A stretch of DNA of 64,000 nt, taken from positions 124,001 through 188,000 of the forward strand of contig NZ_CP092424.2 in NCBI RefSeq assembly GCF_022374895.2, written 5' to 3'. This document shows, in pieces, positions 36,123 to 42,939 of this stretch. The notes below the pieces were generated by a model. It was given only the letters and a program-made list of their open reading frames with translations. It had not been told where the DNA came from and ran no database searches. The DNA is from Mycobacterium lentiflavum. GTDB taxonomy: Bacteria > Actinomycetota > Actinomycetes > Mycobacteriales > Mycobacteriaceae. How positions within the stretch are numbered: position 1 is the stretch's first letter; each line of letters begins with the position of its first letter. Both the position numbers and the translations under genes were made by a program.

Positions 36123-37224
36123 CCGCCGCACCCTCCTTGACCACTACACGCACAAAGGTCACGCCCGCGACGCCCCCAACGCCCTTGCGATTCAACGTGT
36201 CCCATTCGCTATCCACACGGAGTTGGTCGTTGATCACCAGCCAATGTGGGCGTGTTTCTCCTGCGGTCGGGTCGCCGTAATTCTTACGGGCGCCGTGCAA
36301 TTCGGGACCCACCGCCGCATCCATGGCCGTCGGCGAAGTCCACACCATTCGCAACGGGCCGCCACTGTCAAAAAGCTTGTCATGTAGGCAATGCGGCAGC
36401 CACTTCAGCCAATCCCATCGCGCTGGTTCGTCGGTGACGACCATGACCTTCAGATCCTGGGGTGAATGAAAGCAGGCTGCCTGGCAAATCATCGCCCGCA
36501 CCACATCAAGGGCTGTGTCCAGACCATCCTCACCCACCAATGTCATCAACGGAATCGCCTTAAGGGACAGTGGTTTGGCGATCCCACTGATCTTGGATTG
36601 TTCCAACACAAACTTGCGTAACGCGTCGTAACAGACTGGTTCATAATCGGCCGACTCACCTAACCGTGGCTTCGCCAGCTTCTTCGCCAAATCCGATGTG
36701 CCAGTTCCGAAACGGACAAAACCAAAGTGCATCGACAAGTCCTCGGCAGAACCGGAGCGCTCCCACATCCGCGGCGAACCGACCAAGCCGCGCAGCATCG
36801 ACGGCTCAGGATGCAAGAACTGATAGTTCGCGAATTGACGCTCGGCGTCAGTTTGAATGACGTCACGCGTCTGGTCGAGCTCGTTCATGTAGACACGGCG
36901 CTCTTCTTCCAATGCCTGCGGAGACAAGGCCTTATCGCCGCCACCGAAACGGCCCTGCATAAACACCCCGGCGAACGACGCAATCATCATCACCGGCACG
37001 AACAACGAGAACAAACTCATCGGTCCCGAGCGCAGCCCCGGCTGGGTCACGATCATGGCCATCATGCCCAAGAACGCCGCGCCCATCACCGCAGGCAAAA
37101 TGATCTGCGCCTTCGTCATCGGCAACCGGCGCGGCGCGATCGGAGAATCGCGCACCGACTGCACGCCGCCATCAACTTTGGGCGCCCTCAGCCGCCGAGA
37201 CGGACTGAAACGTATCGTCGACAA
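36112..37224 (-). CDS. eccCa: EccCa: membrane-anchored N-terminal part of EccC
   Basis: 370 aa. Basic N terminus, two TM helices (IILPAVMGAAFLGMMAMIVTQ about 41-61, and MSLFSLFVPVMMIASFAGVFM about 69-89), then a helical stalk and most of the EccC DUF domain (FGFVRFGTGTSDLAKKLAKP... RPHWLVINDQLRVDS). No ATPase domain is present. TTG start at 37224 with a purine-rich AAGGGGGCGAGGG just upstream, 14 bp after eccB. It must pair with EccCb to rebuild the full EccC. Confidence 0.88.
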   Translation of the reverse strand: MSTIRFSPSRRLRAPKVDGGVQSVRDSPIAPRRLPMTKAQIILPAVMGAAFLGMMAMIVTQPGLRSGPMSLFSLFVPVMMIASFAGVFMQGRFGGGDKALSPQALEEERRVYMNELDQTRDVIQTDAERQFANYQFLHPEPSMLRGLVGSPRMWERSGSAEDLSMHFGFVRFGTGTSDLAKKLAKPRLGESADYEPVCYDALRKFVLEQSKISGIAKPLSLKAIPLMTLVGEDGLDTALDVVRAMICQAACFHSPQDLKVMVVTDEPARWDWLKWLPHCLHDKLFDSGGPLRMVWTSPTAMDAAVGPELHGARKNYGDPTAGETRPHWLVINDQLRVDSEWDTLNRKGVGGVAGVTFVRVVVKEGAADDN

Positions 37225-37238
37225 ACCCTCGCCCCCTT

Positions 37239-38729
37239 TTATCCGCCGGCTCGCACATTGGTTTTCGTCGGCAACACGGCCACCGCATCAGACGGACTGT
37301 GCACCGTCAACGCGGCCGCCCGCGACAGCTCCGGGCCCGCAGGCCATACCTGCAGCATCGACCACGGCGCCGGACGAACCTGAGACAACACCAGACCCAA
37401 CGCCTGCACGCTATTGCCGTCAAACGGCACACCGTATCGCGACCCGGTGAAGCTAATCAGCCACATCGTTTCGCGCGCAGGCGAATCCAACGCCTGACCA
37501 GTGGTGCTAACAAACGTTGATGCACTATCACCGACTAAGACTTGATTCGCTTGCACCCCGCCATTGCCGGCGCCCACCAACGGCACCAGCTTCGCCCGTT
37601 GATCCGCGCGGATCGGCAACCCCCGTCCGGAGATCACCGCCAGCCGCGCCTGGCGCTCGCTTACACTCCACTGCCACGCCACACACGACACCGGCCGACT
37701 GCCCGGATCAACCAGGCGCACCGGCGAACGCGGATAATAATCCACGTCAAGAGCATGACGCAGCGGAACATGCGACAGATGATCTGGTGATACCTGCGGC
37801 GGCGTGGCTAAACCAAACGAATCATGTTGGCGCAGTATCGAAGCCACCACCGGCGAGACTTCTTGAACGCCATCTGCCAGCACTACATAGAAGCGATCCG
37901 ATTGTGCAGCCACGTCCCGGCTGGCCACGACCGCACCGATAACGACCCCTGCACCCAAATCCACCTGAGCGGGCCCGCCGGCGCCAGGCACAGCAGGAAC
38001 GACCAGCGGACCTCCCGCCGGCAGCGCGTCATACAACGCCCGCGACATCCCCGTCAGCTGCGCCCCGGGCGTAATGCCCAGCGGCGCGGCGATCGCCGAC
38101 TGAGACAGATCAATCGGCATCCGAACACCATTGGTCACCAGGTATACCTGTGGCCCATAAGACAACAACAACGCCTCACCGCCAGCCAGCTCCCCGGCCC
38201 CCTCCCCCAGCGACAGTTGCCCATCAATACCCGTCACCAGCGGCGAACCACCAACCGTAGTCGGCGCCGTGTCGCACACAGCCCAGCGAGACACCTGGGG
38301 CGACAACACCGTTGGCGTCTCCACCGGGGCGCCCTGGATCCCCACCGTCGGCCCTTTCGGCCACTTCGCGATCTCCCCTGGCGCCACAAACGTCGGCCGA
38401 TCCGGCTCACCAGCAATCAGCTGCGCCGACACCAAATTCAACGCCGGATACAGCCGCTTGTCGACCACCACAAACAACGCACCCGACGAACGATCAGCAA
38501 CGATCTTCGACGAGTCATCGATCACCCCCGCCGGGCGAAACCACCCGTACACGAACGCGCCCACCACGAGCACCACACCCAACACCGCTGACAGCATCAA
38601 CAGCGTGCGATGCCAGCGAACCGGATTAATCTCCATGCTCACCGAACGGCGCAACAAGGCAAATGACAAGCGTCGCCGAACAAAGAAATGACCCGAAACC
38701 TGCGTCTTAGACGCCAACTTCAACGGCAC
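37239..38729 (-). CDS. eccB: ESX membrane component EccB
   Basis: 496 aa, usual EccB length. GTG start gives MPLKLASKTQVSGHFFVRRR, the recognisable EccB N terminus, then a TM helix (about 40-64) and a large periplasmic domain with repeat-like beta modules and a Cys pair (RWAVCDTAP and RPVSCVAWQW) typical of the family. EccB forms the periplasmic part of the ESX complex with MycP. First gene of the minus-strand ESX operon; its promoter should lie in 38730-38900. Confidence 0.93.
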   Translation of the reverse strand: MPLKLASKTQVSGHFFVRRRLSFALLRRSVSMEINPVRWHRTLLMLSAVLGVVLVVGAFVYGWFRPAGVIDDSSKIVADRSSGALFVVVDKRLYPALNLVSAQLIAGEPDRPTFVAPGEIAKWPKGPTVGIQGAPVETPTVLSPQVSRWAVCDTAPTTVGGSPLVTGIDGQLSLGEGAGELAGGEALLLSYGPQVYLVTNGVRMPIDLSQSAIAAPLGITPGAQLTGMSRALYDALPAGGPLVVPAVPGAGGPAQVDLGAGVVIGAVVASRDVAAQSDRFYVVLADGVQEVSPVVASILRQHDSFGLATPPQVSPDHLSHVPLRHALDVDYYPRSPVRLVDPGSRPVSCVAWQWSVSERQARLAVISGRGLPIRADQRAKLVPLVGAGNGGVQANQVLVGDSASTFVSTTGQALDSPARETMWLISFTGSRYGVPFDGNSVQALGLVLSQVRPAPWSMLQVWPAGPELSRAAALTVHSPSDAVAVLPTKTNVRAGG

Positions 38730-38903
38730 ACCGGCACCATAACGCCCGTCGCTACACCCCCGCTACCAGCGCGTCCACATTGAATGAAAACCCAGACCAA
38801 CGACCCCACCTCGACAGCACCGGAAGCGGCCATGACGCATGTTCGGGCGGCGGGCGCGGCGTTCGTCGACCCCAGCGGTGAGCTCAACGAAGCAGCGGAA
38901 TGC

Positions 38904-38917
38904 TATCATGATATCAT
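38904..38917. promoter_or_regulatory. overlapping palindromes, VapB operator candidate
   Basis: TATCATGATA (38904-38913) and ATGATATCAT (38908-38917) are overlapping perfect 10-bp palindromes ending 6 bp before the antitoxin ATG. They sit where an autorepressing RHH antitoxin would bind; the AT-rich TATCAT may also serve as the -10 element. Confidence 0.55.
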
Positions 38918-38923
38918 CGGTTT

Positions 38924-39175
38924 ATGGCGCAGATTATTATCCGTCAACTTGAGGACGACACCAAGGCCAAATTGCAGCGACTCGCCCGCCGCCACGGCCG
39001 CAGCACCGAGGAAGAAGCGCGCGAAATCTTAAGGAACGCAGTCCGAAACGTCGATGATCGGCCCCGGCGGCTGGGGTCTCGTATCGCGTCACGCTTCAAG
39101 GGGGTGGGCCTGACCGAGGACATACCCGAACTGCGGGGACAGCCCGTCCAGCCGGCACAGTTCAACGAATCATGA
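38924..39175 (+). CDS. vapB: VapB/FitA-like RHH antitoxin
   Basis: 83 aa. The N terminus MAQIIIRQLEDDTKAKLQRL followed by ARRHGRSTEEEAREILRNAV is the FitA-type ribbon-helix-helix antitoxin pattern; the C-terminal 35 residues would wrap the toxin. It would repress its own promoter through the palindromes just upstream and neutralise the PIN toxin. ATGA overlap with the toxin gene is typical. Divergent from eccB. Confidence 0.88.
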   Translation: MAQIIIRQLEDDTKAKLQRLARRHGRSTEEEAREILRNAVRNVDDRPRRLGSRIASRFKGVGLTEDIPELRGQPVQPAQFNES

Positions 39176-39588
39176 TCCTGCTCGACACCAATGTGCTCTC
39201 CGCGTTGATGCGGGACACACCCGATCCGGCCGTCGTGGAATGGCTCGATAATCAGCCCACCGAATCAATCTGGACGACGTCGGTCACAGTATTCGAGATA
39301 CGCACTGGCATTGAGCTTTTGACGCCAAGCCGCCGGCGCAAGCGGCTAGACGAGACCTTCTCTCAGCTCCTCGACGAAGACCTCGAGGGTCGTGTGCAAT
39401 CCTTCGACCTGACGGCCGCGATTGCCGCGGGGACCATCGCCGCCACCCAACAACGAGTCGGGCGTGCGGTGGAGATTCGCGATGTGCAGATCGCCGGCAT
39501 CGCGGCATCCCGGCACGCAACTGTGGCTACCCGCAATACCCGCCACTTTGACGAAACAGGCGTCGACCTGGTCAACCCCTGGGACTGA
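39172..39588 (+). CDS. vapC: VapC/FitB-like PIN-domain toxin
   Basis: 138 aa PIN ribonuclease. Acidic active-site residues are visible: Asp in MILLDTNVLSALM (D5), Glu in SVTVFEIRTGIELL, Asp in VEIRDVQIAGIAA and the later NTRHFDETGVDLVNPWD. It would cleave tRNA or other RNA when the antitoxin is lost, giving plasmid addiction. Coupled to the antitoxin by a 4-nt overlap. No sign of decay. Confidence 0.88.
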   Translation: MILLDTNVLSALMRDTPDPAVVEWLDNQPTESIWTTSVTVFEIRTGIELLTPSRRRKRLDETFSQLLDEDLEGRVQSFDLTAAIAAGTIAATQQRVGRAVEIRDVQIAGIAASRHATVATRNTRHFDETGVDLVNPWD

Positions 39589-39663
39589 CGCGTCGTGCAC
39601 CAGACTTGGGTAGAAGAGGCGCGCACCTCGCCAGCGGCGACCACGCCCGGACCACCACCGGGC

Positions 39664-39736
39664 TTTCGTCACGTGACAGCCGGGGCCGCGATCTTGTACT
39701 GGCTACGGGCAGGCTTCTTCGAGCTTGAGGTTGCTG
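39664..39736. repeat. left copy of a diverged direct repeat; 3' remnant of DUF5631-type gene
   Basis: This stretch resembles 42867-42939 in the same orientation: it shares TTTCGTCACGTGACAG exactly, then related sequence through GAGGTTGC. Read on the minus strand it ends SNLKLEEACP-stop, matching the RNLELEAACP-stop end of the gene at 42905-45343. It looks like the end of a lost second copy. The rest of 39589-39804 holds nothing else I can name. Confidence 0.55.
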
Positions 39737-39804
39737 GACTGGCCCTACACGCCGCAACCGCAGCGTAGAAAGAAGCCGACCGCTTACAGCCGTCGGAGAA
39801 TTCA

Positions 39805-40965
39805 TCATGACCCGGAGTTGCCCGGTCCCTCCGTGCGGCCGATGAGGCCGTTGTCGAGAACGATGACGTCTGGGGCGACCGCGCGTATGTTGCGGGCCAG
39901 CGTGGCGATCGCCGGGTGACCATTTGGAAAATGCGTGTGGAAGATGTGCAGCGCACGCTCGTACAGCTTGAAGGCCTCGGCTGGCTCCCCCAGCGCGCGC
40001 CACGCGTTGCCCAGATTGGTGGTGATGATTGCGACCTGGGGGTGCCCGGGGCCGAACTTCGCCGCAGTGATGCGCAGCGCACTCTCGTACAGCTCGCGGG
40101 CCTTAGCCGGCTCTCTCAGCTCATTCCACGCGCCCCCCAGATTGTTGAGGGTTGCGGCGACGTCGGGATGGTCAGGGCCGAACTCGCGCTTGTAGATGGG
40201 GAGCGCACGCTCGTACAGCTTCAAGGCCTCGGCCGGCTCCCCCAACCCGCGCCACGCGTTGCCCAGATTGGTGAGGGTGCGTGCGACCTGGAGGTGCTCA
40301 GGGCCGAACTTCCGCTCATTGATGCCCAGCGCACGCTCGTAGAGCTCGCGCGCCTTGGCCGGCTCGCCCAGCTCACTCCACGCGTTGCCCAGATTCACGA
40401 GTATGAGCGCGACCTGTTGTTCGTCGTCGGGGCCGAACTCGCGCTCGCTGATGGGCAGCGCACGCTCGTAGAGCTCGCGCGCCTTGGCCGGCTGCCCGAG
40501 GTTAAACCACGCGCTCCCCAGATCGGTGAGGATGCGTGCGACTGCGGGATGGTCGGGGCCGAACTTCCGCTCGTTGATCGACAGCGCACGCTCGCAGAGC
40601 TCGCGGGCCTTGCCCGGCTGCCCCAGCTCACGCCACGCATTGCCCAAATTGGTGAGCATGCGAGCGACTTCGGGATGGTCGGGGCCGAACTTCCGCTCGT
40701 TGATCGACAGCGCACGCTCGAACAGCTCGCGGGCATTGGTGGGCTGCCCCAGCTCAATCCACGCGCTCCCCAGATTCATGAGTATGAGCGCGACCTGTTG
40801 TTCGTCGTCGGGGCCGAACTCCCGCTCGCCGATGGGCAGCGCACGCTCATAGAGCTCGCGCGCCTTGGCCGGCTGCCCGAGGATAAACCATGCGTTCCCC
40901 AGATTGGTGAGCATGCGTGCGACTTCGGGGTGGTCGGGACCGTAGGCGGCTTCGGTGAGCTCCAA
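39805..40965 (-). CDS. TPR-repeat protein; likely C-terminal half of a frame-disrupted STAND-TPR gene
   Basis: 386 aa made almost wholly of about nine 42-residue kinesin-light-chain-type TPR units (LTNLGNAWRELGQPGKARELCERALSINERKFGPDHPEVARM pattern; written here only as LGNAW...KARELYERAL...FGPDHPEVA). The TTG start is poor and follows in-frame codons for RKRLL, so the frame is open into the upstream gene. Only a run of eight G (40977-40984) separates it in frame from the NTPase half. TPRs probably sense a ligand or partner. Functional on its own only if re-initiation occurs. Confidence 0.7.
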   Translation of the reverse strand: MELTEAAYGPDHPEVARMLTNLGNAWFILGQPAKARELYERALPIGEREFGPDDEQQVALILMNLGSAWIELGQPTNARELFERALSINERKFGPDHPEVARMLTNLGNAWRELGQPGKARELCERALSINERKFGPDHPAVARILTDLGSAWFNLGQPAKARELYERALPISEREFGPDDEQQVALILVNLGNAWSELGEPAKARELYERALGINERKFGPEHLQVARTLTNLGNAWRGLGEPAEALKLYERALPIYKREFGPDHPDVAATLNNLGGAWNELREPAKARELYESALRITAAKFGPGHPQVAIITTNLGNAWRALGEPAEAFKLYERALHIFHTHFPNGHPAIATLARNIRAVAPDVIVLDNGLIGRTEGPGNSGS

Positions 40966-42478
40966 TAGCCGTTTTCGGGGGGGGAATTTCTGCGTTGGGG
41001 TCCCTATGCGCGTGGCTGAACGCCACTGCTTGCCTAAGTGATTCTGCGGCCGGGTCGTCGATGGCGGTGATCATCGCCCACGCCCGTGCAGCGGCGCTCA
41101 CGTTGCCCTCAGTGTGGGCACGAAATCCGATGCGCCCAACGGCCTCTGAATCGTCGGCGATGCCGGCGGCCTCAAGAGCCGCTGTCCACACCGCCTCGGC
41201 CGGCCCGTTCCCCTCAGCACGGTGGATCTCCACGATCGCAGCGTGAGCAGCAACGACCTGTTTGCCTTGGCAATCGGTTTCCTTGGATATCAGCGAAGCT
41301 CCACCGACAACCCGGGTGGCCGCCCACTCCAGGGCACCGTGCAAATGTCTAGGTTCGATCTTCTGATGCCCGGTCGGTCGTTGTTGCGCCAGGCCAGCTA
41401 GCCGGTCCTCCGGCAACGGACGACGAATGTCCGTCGAGGCCCACTCGAGGGCGATTTCAACGACCGCCCGCGCGAGAGCACAGCGATCCCCGGCTGGCTC
41501 AAATTGGCAACTATGGTCGCCACCCTTTAGCCGTGTCATCAGCGTCGCAGTAGTCGTGAAAGCTGGCGCGATACCTTCGCTGAAGTCCACTGTGGGATAG
41601 GCCGCCTCGGCGCGCCCCAGTTCCTTGACCGACGGTAACCGCTCAAGCCCGACCGATTTACCGAATGCTTCGGCAACAGCACGATTTTCGGCTGCCCAGA
41701 CTACATATTGATTCGAGGAGATCGTAGCCACGACCCGTAACCCCGGTGACCGATCGCCGTAGCGACGCAACGTTGCTGCTGTCAGCCCAGCATTCGTGAA
41801 CGTGTCGACCCGATCGAGCCACAACAACAGCGGTGCCCCGGGCGGGACCCGGGACAGTACATCGAGATCGGCCAGGGCGGTCGAGAGGCCATGCGACGCA
41901 ATTGGAACGAGGACCAGCGGCGAGGTCGGTACGGTCAATGCGAGTTCGTACGCGGTGCGTGTGACCCCGCTGGCCGGATCGCCGACGAGCAGCACAAAGC
42001 CACTGGATTGAAGACGCTGGCGGGCCGTCTGGTCTATATCGCGATCGACGTATGGAGGGAAGCGTTCTCCGTCCGCGATGTAGCGCTCCGCAAGCTGCGA
42101 TTTGGCCACCCCGAGGTCTTGGAAGGGGTCGACGTCACGAATCTGCGGGAGAGGCCAGAGCAAGCAGTCCTGGATCGCGTGCAGCCATTTGGCCTCTGCC
42201 GCCTCAACCTCCCGCCGCTTCTGCTCTTCAGCTTCTTTTTTGGCGCGCCAGTCGGTCCGCAGCTTTTCCACCACAACAGCTACTCCGACCACCGCGATAA
42301 CGATAATTACGAGCAGGCGCGACCATAACGGGGCCTGCAGTGCGGCCAAAACGGAACTAACTGCGGTGGCAACGGCACCACCGACACCCAGAACCGCAAC
42401 CACGACCAAACCAGCCGGAAGGGCTCGCAACCCAACACGAAGGGCCCGCAGCCGGGCGACCCAACTCGAAACATCCAT
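40847..42478 (-). CDS. membrane STAND-like NTPase half of the frame-disrupted gene
   Basis: 543-aa frame. Residues about 18-70 hold two TM helices (LPAGLVVVAVLGVGGAVATA and LLVIIVIAVVGVAVVV), then a charged coiled coil and a P-loop-like NTPase region. The loop is LLVGDPASGVTRTAYELA (about 160-177), lacking the Walker A Lys; Walker B-like LLLWLDRVDTF follows. The last 40 residues are the TPR gene read out of frame after the 8-C run (minus strand), so the natural protein was probably about 890 aa: TM, NTPase, TPR. That is the layout of STAND-type sensors seen in actinobacterial conflict systems. Confidence 0.65.
   Translation of the reverse strand: MDVSSWVARLRALRVGLRALPAGLVVVAVLGVGGAVATAVSSVLAALQAPLWSRLLVIIVIAVVGVAVVVEKLRTDWRAKKEAEEQKRREVEAAEAKWLHAIQDCLLWPLPQIRDVDPFQDLGVAKSQLAERYIADGERFPPYVDRDIDQTARQRLQSSGFVLLVGDPASGVTRTAYELALTVPTSPLVLVPIASHGLSTALADLDVLSRVPPGAPLLLWLDRVDTFTNAGLTAATLRRYGDRSPGLRVVATISSNQYVVWAAENRAVAEAFGKSVGLERLPSVKELGRAEAAYPTVDFSEGIAPAFTTTATLMTRLKGGDHSCQFEPAGDRCALARAVVEIALEWASTDIRRPLPEDRLAGLAQQRPTGHQKIEPRHLHGALEWAATRVVGGASLISKETDCQGKQVVAAHAAIVEIHRAEGNGPAEAVWTAALEAAGIADDSEAVGRIGFRAHTEGNVSAAARAWAMITAIDDPAAESLRQAVAFSHAHRDPNAEIPPPKTAIGAHRSRLRSRPPRSRTHAHQSGERMVYPRAAGQGARAL
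40977..40984. other. 8-G homopolymer at the frame break
   Basis: Eight consecutive G (C on the coding strand) mark exactly where the NTPase frame and the TPR frame diverge. A gain or loss of one or two bases would fuse them, so this is a slippage hotspot or a sequencing-error site. Confidence 0.75.
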
Positions 42479-42505
42479 AGTTCTACTCGCTACGCGGCAT
42501 GCACA

Positions 42506-42565
42506 TCATGTGAGTCTGGCCGCGGGCATGGTCACGCACAAGGGGCCGGCAGAGAGTCGGCTCAC
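42506..42565 (-). pseudogene. fossil of a ParE-like toxin start
   Basis: A GTG overlapping the ParD stop (GTGA) opens a 19-codon frame reading VSRLSAGPLCVT before a stop. ParE toxins encoded after this ParD type usually start VSRYRLSPAA or similar, with the same GTGA overlap, so this looks like the deleted start of parE. The remainder is gone. Confidence 0.4.
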
Positions 42566-42801
42566 CGAGCGTGCCGCTCCGCCCGCTTCCGTGCGTTGAA
42601 ATCGAAGGGAGTCGCCTCGCCACTGTGTTCGCCGGCAATCAGCGCCTGGCGTAAGGCATCCAGACGCGTTTCGCGATCCTCGAGGAGTCGAAGTGCTGCG
42701 CGCACAACGTCACTGGACGAACCATATCGACCAGAGGCGACCTCCGCCTCGATGAAAGCGCTGAAATGGTTATCCAGGCTGAACGACGTGTTCTTACCCA
42801 T
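42562..42801 (-). CDS. ParD-like RHH antitoxin, orphan
   Basis: 79 aa from ATG 42801 (the open frame upstream is not coding-like). MGKNTSFSLDNHFSAFIEAEVASGRYGSSSDVVRAALRLLEDRE, given here as its key pieces GRYGSSSDVVRAALRLLE and the C-terminal toxin-binding helix, is the ParD/CopG family pattern. Normally co-encoded with ParE, but no intact toxin follows. It could still act as a repressor or anti-addiction factor against a related ParE. Confidence 0.8.
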   Translation of the reverse strand: MGKNTSFSLDNHFSAFIEAEVASGRYGSSSDVVRAALRLLEDRETRLDALRQALIAGEHSGEATPFDFNARKRAERHAR

Positions 42802-42866
42802 ACACCGCACCGTAACTGCGACGCAGCGATTCACGTCGCCCATAGGGACAACCCAACCCACTGGAA

Positions 42867-42939
42867 TTTCGTCACGTGACAGATCGGGCGCGATCTCTAC
42901 CGCACTACGGACAGGCGGCCTCGAGTTCGAGGTTGCGGA
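42867..42939. repeat. right copy of the diverged direct repeat
   Basis: Partner of 39664-39736, covering the end of the gene at 42905-45343 and about 38 bp beyond its stop. The two copies bracket the STAND-TPR and ParD genes. Confidence 0.55.

Noticed and set aside
38784..39032. 82-codon frame overlapping the vapB start
   Set aside because: Overlaps the well-supported antitoxin and its operator in another frame; no motif.
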